This document shows positions 58,897 to 64,000 of a DNA stretch of 64,000 bases, piece by piece. The stretch covers positions 124,001-188,000 of the forward strand of contig NZ_JBFAKK010000015.1 in NCBI RefSeq assembly GCF_040655735.1, written 5' to 3'. This stretch comes from Phytomonospora sp040655735 (GTDB lineage Bacteria > Actinomycetota > Actinomycetes > Mycobacteriales > Micromonosporaceae). Under the pieces are notes generated by a model. That model did no database searches and was not told the DNA's origin. It saw nothing but the letters and a program-made list of their open reading frames with translations. Every line of letters begins with the position of its first letter. Position 1 is the first letter of the stretch. Made by a program: the position numbers and the translations under genes.

Positions 58897-61800
58897 AAGA
58901 AGCCCCAAGGCGGCATCCAGCAAGCCCCGCCGGAACGCCGTCGCCCTCGATGGCCTCGACGCCCTGTTCACCACCCCGGAGGAACCCCGTGAAGAAGTAC
59001 AGCAAGCTCGCCAGGAACCACGTCGAACTCAACCATCCCGAGGAGTTCCAGCAGATCAGGGACTCGGAGGCGTACTTCCTGAGGATCGGAGAGGACATGG
59101 CCCACCAGATCGAGAAACGCACCAGCCAGCTCCTCAAGACCACCGACCTGCCACAACAGACGTTCATCGAACGGCTGGAGGCCGAGACGACGCTGAGGTT
59201 CCAGGCCGAACAGGAGATCCTGCGCGCCTATCTCACCTGAGTCCTCTCCAGCGATTTCGGCCAGCAGGTCAAGACGACCTCGCCCCTTCCACTCCAGAAG
59301 CGCGCCTGCACGCCAACCTCGCCGCTTTGGAGACCCTCACCCACCTGCGCGAGCGAACCCACGCCGCCACCCCGAACGAGCAGGCCGTTCTCGCTCGCTG
59401 GTCCGGTTGGGGATCGCTCCCGAAAGCCCTCGACGCCGGGGGGACCGACCCGGTCTACGCCGCAGCCCACCAGCGCCTGATCAGCCTGCTATCCACCGAC
59501 GAGCTGGCGGCCGCGTCCGCCAGCGTCCTGTGGGCGCACTTCACCCACGTCGACTACACCCGCGAAATCTGGGACGCCTTGACACGCTTGGGCTTTCGCG
59601 GCGGCAACGTCCTCGAGCCCGGCTGCGGGTCGGGAAACTTCCTGGCCACCGCTCCTGAGAACACCCACCTCGTCGGCGTCGAACTCGACCCCATCACCGC
59701 AGAGATCGCCGGCCACCTTCACCCCCACGCCCGCATCCTCAACGAAGGCTTCGAGCACACCCGCATCCCCAGTGACAGCCTCGACGGTGTCGTCGGCAAC
59801 GTCCCCTACGCCGACCTCACCCTCCACGACCCCCGCCACAACTACAACCGGTACCCCATCCACAACCACTTCATCGTCAAAGGCCTGGACCTGCTGCGCC
59901 CCGGCGCACTCATGGCCGTCCTAACCTCCCGCTACACCCTCGATGCCGAAGCACCCTTCGCCCGCCGTGACATGTCGGCCATGGCCGACCTCGTCGCCGC
60001 CGTACGCCTCCCCAACGGTGCCCACCAGCGCGCCGCCGGCACCAACGTCGTCAGCGACCTGCTCATCTTCCAGCGCCGCGACGAACCACCCTTCACCGAT
60101 CCCGACTGGGTCACCAGCAGCCCCCGCTTCCTTTCGGGGCACCCCATGCACATCAACGACTACTTCGCTGCGCACCCTGACCACGTCCTCGGCGAACTGC
60201 GCCTGGGCAGCAACCGCCACCGCAGTGACCTGACCGTCGCCGCCGACGGCGACACCACCACCCGCCTGCGCGAAGCCCTGGCCAGCATCACCAGCACCGT
60301 CACCGAGGTTCCCGACCCCGTCACCGTCCCACTGCACGTCCAGCCCGCCGCAACGATCCCAGTCCACCCCGACGGGTACCTCACCGCCCACCCCGACGGG
60401 ACCTTCACCGCGACGCGCGACGGCGTCGACGAGCTCCACGCCGTTTCGGCCGGCCAGGCCGATGAACTGCGTGCCATGCTCCGGCTGCGCGACGCGGTCC
60501 GCGCCGTCGTGACCGCCGACCGCGACGGCGACGGCGAGACGGCCGTGACCGCACGCACCGACTTGACCGCGGCCTACCAGTCCTACCGCGACACCTACGG
60601 GCCCATCACCCGCGACGACGCCGGAACCGCCCGCGCACCCCAGGGCGGATTCCGCAGCGACCCCTACGCCGGGATGGTCCTGGCCCTGGAACGCCGCGAC
60701 GAGAACGACCAGATCGTCCCCACCGACATCTTCACCGTCCCCCAGTGCCGATCCGAGGTCACCGTCACCACGGCCGCCGACGCGCTAGCGGTCTGCCGCG
60801 ACCGCACCGGCGGCATCGACCTGCAGGTCATCTCCGACCTACTGGGCATCGACCGGATCCAGACGCGCCAGCAGCTCGGCGACCTCGTCTTCGACGACCC
60901 CGCCGAGCACGGGCGCCTGGTCACCGCCGATGAGTACCTGTCCGGACGCGTCGCCGACAAGCTCGCCGTCGCCCGCGACGCCGCCGCGGCCGACCCGCGC
61001 TTCGACAGCAACGTCGCCGCCCTCGAGGCGGTCCTCCCCGCACGCCTGGCTCCCGGCGAGATCAGCCTCGAACTCGGCCTTGCGTGGATTCCCGAAGGAC
61101 TCGTCCAAGAGTTCGCCCGCGAGCTGCTGAAACTCAACGAGCTCACTGTCGCCCACCTCGTCGACTCGAACTGGACGGTGTCACACCGCCGCGACAGCTC
61201 GGTCGCCTCAACGGTCACCTGGGGAACACCGGAGATGCCGGCGGCCGCACTGCTGCAGAAGATCCTGCGCGGCACCGCCATCGAGATCCGCCAGACCATC
61301 GCCACCGGAACCGACAGCCGCACCATCTTGGACGCCGACGCCACCGCCGCCGCCCTGGAGAAAGCCGAAGCGATCAAAGCCCGCTGGCGTGAGTGGATCT
61401 GGGAACACCCCGGCCGCGCCCGAGGCCTCGCCGACGACTACTACCAGCGCGCCGGGCAGACCGTTCCCCGCGCCTACAACGGCGACCACCTCACATTCCC
61501 CGGCCTGCGAGAGGGGTTCGTGCCCCACGCCCACCAGCGGGACGCCATCGCCCGCATCATCGCCGAACCCGGCGTCGTCCTCGCCCACCACGTCGGCGCC
61601 GGCAAAACCGCCGAAATGATCATCGGGATGGCCGAGCTCAAACGGCTCGGCCTGGTGAGCAAGCCCGTCATGGTCGTTCCCAAAGGCCTCCTCGGCGCCA
61701 CCGAGACCGCCTGGCGCTACCTCTACCCCGATGCGCGTCTAGCCGTGCCCACCAACGCCGAGACCACCGGTGAAGGACGACGCGCCTTCAGCGCCAGCCT

Positions 61801-64000
61801 GGCCGCACGCGACGTCGACTGCGTGATCCTCACCGAGAAGATGTTCGAGTCGATGGCGCTGTCACCGCAGGCGCTGCGCGACCACATCGACCGCGAGCTG
61901 GAGTACTACGACGACCTGGCCGCCCAGCGCGGCAAAGGCTCCGGGGCGTTCAAGGACATCCAGAAGGAGAAGGAACGCGCCCGCCAGCGCCTCCTGAGGG
62001 TCCACGGTGTCGGCGCAGATACCGCACGCGACAAGCGAACCGCCGGGACCATCTACCTCGACGAGACCGGCATCGACTACATCGTCCGCGACGAGGGCCA
62101 CCGCGACAAGAACATCCCCATCGCCACCCGCCACACCTCCATCGTCGCCTCCAGACCCTCCAACCGTGCCGCCGACATGCTCGCCAAACGCGACTACATG
62201 CGCCACCGCTACGGCCGCACCGGCATCGTCGCCTCCGGCACCCCGGTCCTGAACACCATCTCCGAGGTGTATGTGTGGCTGCGTTCACTGGCCCCACACC
62301 TGCTGCGCGACATCGGCGTCCACAACTTCGACGACTTCTGCTCCTTGTTCGTCACCACCCGCACCGCCGTGGAGATCGCCCCCACCGGAGGGCTGCGCAT
62401 CAAGACCCGCGAGCGGGCCTACACCAACGTCGGGGAACTGCTGCGCCTGTGGCACTCCGTCGCCGACGTGCGCTCCGAGGAAGAACTCGGACTCAAGGGC
62501 CCCCTGTTGGCTGAACGTGCCGACGGTGAACGCCGCCCTGCGCAGGTCGCCGTCGAGGCCACCCCCGAGCACCTCGACTACGCCCAGTCCCTCCACGACC
62601 GCCTTGACGCCATAGCCGCCCGGGAGGTCGACAAGACCGAAGACAACCAGCTGACGATCCTGTCCAACTCCATCGCCGCCGCCCTCGACCTGCACCTGGT
62701 CGGCGTCGAGACCACCGGCACCACCAAGGTCGAAGTTGCCGCCGACAACATCGCACGAATCCACCATGCCACCGCCGCCAACGTCTACCTCGACGATGAC
62801 GGTCAACCTCACCCCGTTCCCGGGGCGCTCCAGTTCGCCTTCGCGGACCTCGGCGTCTACAGCACCGAGAAGGTCAACAACGACGAGTGGGACGCCTACA
62901 GCGAACTCAAGCGCCTCCTCATCGACCGCGGCGTGCCCGCCGACAAGATCGCCTTCATCCATGAAGCGCCCGGCACAGACGAACGCGAGGCGATGCTGGA
63001 CGCCGCCCGCACCGGCGCCATCAACGTCCTCATCGGCTCCACAGCCACCCTCGGCGAAGGCGTCAACGTCCAAGACCGCGCCATCGCCATGCACCTACTG
63101 GACCCCAAACTGCGGCCCGGCGACACCACCCAACGCATCGGGCGCATCAACCGCCCCGGCAACCAGAACCCCGAGATCCAGATCTACCAGTACGGCACCA
63201 CCCCCTCAGGAGACGCCTACGTAGCCCAGCTCGCCGAGAACAAGGCCGGATTCATCAAGGTCCTGTTCCTGAAGGACTACAGCCTCCGCGAGGTCACCGC
63301 CCCCCACGACGACGAACTCAACGCCGCCGAGTTCAAAGCCGCCACCTCCGGCAGCCCACTCCTGGTGACAGCCACACGCCTCGCCGAGCGCGTCGCCAAC
63401 CTCGAACGCCTCCAGCGCTCCCACGATCGCACCCGCAACATGCTCGCCTGGCGCATCCAAGACAACAACACCAACCTCGACAAGACCACCCAGGCCCTCC
63501 AGCTCCTAGACGAGCGCCTACCCATCGCCACGGCCAACACCGGCACATGGGAGCTGCGCCTGGGCAGAGCCGACCACAGCGGGAAAAACAACGTGGACGC
63601 TGCGCTGGGGGAACACGTCAACAACTACCGCGACCTGGCCGCCAGAAACAGGCTCGCCTTCCGAAACGGGCCCTCCGAGATCCGCGGCGCCTTCCGCGAC
63701 CTCGACTTCACCCTCAGCTACCACTACGACCGCCGCCACGACATCGAAACCGTCACCGTCGCCTTCGACGGCATCCCCGAACCCCTCACCCTCACCGACC
63801 CCGCCCGCGAAACATCCCTCGCCGACGCGCTCGCGATCCACCTGGACGCACTGCCCACCCAGCAACGCAGGCTCACCGCCAAAATCCAGCAGCTGCGCAC
63901 CGACACCGAGCAGGCCGTCACCGAGCACGACAAGCCCTTCGCGCACACCGCCGAGCTCGCCGCCGCCCGCGCCGAACTCGCCCGCGTGGAGCAGGAACTC
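58874..64000 (+). CDS. Giant DNA methyltransferase-SNF2 helicase, 3' end outside window
   Basis: Only the first 1709 codons are present. After an N-terminal region come ANLAALETLTHLRE and WSGWGSLPKALD. A methyltransferase domain follows with EPGCGSGNF (about residue 245) and GNVPYAD (NPPY-like, about 310). The SF2/SNF2 helicase has HHVGAGKTAEMI as Walker A (about 907), VRDEGHRDKN as motif II (DEGH, not DEAH), and IGRINRPG as motif VI (about 1420). Such fusions are common on actinomycete plasmids and resemble phage DarB-type anti-restriction proteins. ATG 58874 or 58886 are the only conventional starts in this frame before the conserved region. Confidence 0.8.
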   Translation, partial: MDTAMADRRSPKAASSKPRRNAVALDGLDALFTTPEEPREEVQQARQEPRRTQPSRGVPADQGLGGVLPEDRRGHGPPDRETHQPAPQDHRPATTDVHRTAGGRDDAEVPGRTGDPARLSHLSPLQRFRPAGQDDLAPSTPEARLHANLAALETLTHLRERTHAATPNEQAVLARWSGWGSLPKALDAGGTDPVYAAAHQRLISLLSTDELAAASASVLWAHFTHVDYTREIWDALTRLGFRGGNVLEPGCGSGNFLATAPENTHLVGVELDPITAEIAGHLHPHARILNEGFEHTRIPSDSLDGVVGNVPYADLTLHDPRHNYNRYPIHNHFIVKGLDLLRPGALMAVLTSRYTLDAEAPFARRDMSAMADLVAAVRLPNGAHQRAAGTNVVSDLLIFQRRDEPPFTDPDWVTSSPRFLSGHPMHINDYFAAHPDHVLGELRLGSNRHRSDLTVAADGDTTTRLREALASITSTVTEVPDPVTVPLHVQPAATIPVHPDGYLTAHPDGTFTATRDGVDELHAVSAGQADELRAMLRLRDAVRAVVTADRDGDGETAVTARTDLTAAYQSYRDTYGPITRDDAGTARAPQGGFRSDPYAGMVLALERRDENDQIVPTDIFTVPQCRSEVTVTTAADALAVCRDRTGGIDLQVISDLLGIDRIQTRQQLGDLVFDDPAEHGRLVTADEYLSGRVADKLAVARDAAAADPRFDSNVAALEAVLPARLAPGEISLELGLAWIPEGLVQEFARELLKLNELTVAHLVDSNWTVSHRRDSSVASTVTWGTPEMPAAALLQKILRGTAIEIRQTIATGTDSRTILDADATAAALEKAEAIKARWREWIWEHPGRARGLADDYYQRAGQTVPRAYNGDHLTFPGLREGFVPHAHQRDAIARIIAEPGVVLAHHVGAGKTAEMIIGMAELKRLGLVSKPVMVVPKGLLGATETAWRYLYPDARLAVPTNAETTGEGRRAFSASLAARDVDCVILTEKMFESMALSPQALRDHIDRELEYYDDLAAQRGKGSGAFKDIQKEKERARQRLLRVHGVGADTARDKRTAGTIYLDETGIDYIVRDEGHRDKNIPIATRHTSIVASRPSNRAADMLAKRDYMRHRYGRTGIVASGTPVLNTISEVYVWLRSLAPHLLRDIGVHNFDDFCSLFVTTRTAVEIAPTGGLRIKTRERAYTNVGELLRLWHSVADVRSEEELGLKGPLLAERADGERRPAQVAVEATPEHLDYAQSLHDRLDAIAAREVDKTEDNQLTILSNSIAAALDLHLVGVETTGTTKVEVAADNIARIHHATAANVYLDDDGQPHPVPGALQFAFADLGVYSTEKVNNDEWDAYSELKRLLIDRGVPADKIAFIHEAPGTDEREAMLDAARTGAINVLIGSTATLGEGVNVQDRAIAMHLLDPKLRPGDTTQRIGRINRPGNQNPEIQIYQYGTTPSGDAYVAQLAENKAGFIKVLFLKDYSLREVTAPHDDELNAAEFKAATSGSPLLVTATRLAERVANLERLQRSHDRTRNMLAWRIQDNNTNLDKTTQALQLLDERLPIATANTGTWELRLGRADHSGKNNVDAALGEHVNNYRDLAARNRLAFRNGPSEIRGAFRDLDFTLSYHYDRRHDIETVTVAFDGIPEPLTLTDPARETSLADALAIHLDALPTQQRRLTAKIQQLRTDTEQAVTEHDKPFAHTAELAAARAELARVEQEL
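58989..59240 (+). CDS. Small helical protein nested in the helicase gene
   Basis: An 83-residue protein (MKKYSKLARNHVELNHPEEF, then RIGEDMAHQIEKRTSQLLKT) starts at GTG 58989 with GGAGGAACCCC ahead, one of the best ribosome sites in the region. Codon third positions are GC-rich in this frame and poor in the overlapping helicase frame, so this is the main coding frame here. It lies wholly within the frame of the large gene. No function is known. Confidence 0.72.
   Translation: MKKYSKLARNHVELNHPEEFQQIRDSEAYFLRIGEDMAHQIEKRTSQLLKTTDLPQQTFIERLEAETTLRFQAEQEILRAYLT

Overview
The window is high-GC DNA from an actinomycete. It carries families largely confined to Actinomycetota: a WhiB-like regulator, an XRE-DUF5753 plus DUF397 pair, DUF4192, DUF4913, SCO6880-type secretion proteins and FtsK-type transfer genes. 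Genes are tightly packed with GTGA/ATGA overlaps, and GTG starts are common. I see no rRNA, tRNA, CRISPR array, insertion sequence or chromosomal housekeeping gene. A replication-initiator-like gene, a ParA operon, a ParB-like gene, a relaxase, a type IV secretion operon and a plasmid primase together point to a large conjugative plasmid (or a plasmid-like integrative element). The species cannot be named from the sequence.

Layout. 0-2.8 kb: a ParB-like gene and two small genes. 2.8-11.5 kb (minus strand): one long overlapping operon that starts with a GGDEF protein and a WhiB-like protein, then an ASCH protein, small membrane proteins, a degenerate ATPase, and an FtsK/SpoIIIE-type DNA translocase. 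Its promoter region holds a perfect 19-bp inverted repeat. 11.7-14.1 kb (minus): an MFS exporter, DUF397 and XRE-DUF5753 cassette; the regulator's own promoter carries a related operator. 15-19.3 kb (plus): replication-initiator-like gene with an upstream intrinsic terminator, then small plasmid genes. 19.5-26.4 kb: a tyrosine-recombinase-like protein without visible catalytic residues, then an ArsR-controlled island with a C5 cytosine methyltransferase and a PAPS-reductase-like protein; the ArsR palindrome recurs inside the island. 26.5-28.7 kb: parA with a downstream partner gene and tandem 8-mers as a possible centromere.

29-40 kb is the most unusual part. It holds about ten small, mostly unknown genes plus a DUF932 gene, beside the relaxase operon, in the position expected of a conjugation leading region. 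Six promoters here share a 23-nt element containing TACTAT. In five of them a stem-loop begins exactly 8 nt after that box, so it should form the very 5' end of the mRNA. The stems covary and the 8-nt loop (NNGGCAAC) is conserved. The sixth promoter has its ATG at the same +8 position, so that message should be leaderless. Two more copies of the stem-loop lie inside the downstream gene string. A 1.7-kb gene-free stretch (31.5-33.2 kb) is filled with GTGAAA-type repeats.

40-43.8 kb: MobC-like protein, MOBP-type relaxase and accessory genes. 44.4-55.1 kb (minus): primase, VirD4-type coupling protein, VirB4-type ATPase, SCO6880-family protein, and VirB6-, VirB8- and VirB2-like proteins. 55.3-64 kb (plus): a lytic transglycosylase/M23 peptidase, two DUF4192 paralogues and a giant methyltransferase-helicase that runs off the window. 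Its 5' part completely contains an 83-codon gene in another frame. A 10-mer, GGGCGCTACG, recurs in tandem at the promoters of the relaxase operon, the secretion operon and two regulator-like genes, suggesting one control circuit. The element appears to carry both a double-strand FtsK-type translocase and a relaxase/T4SS system.
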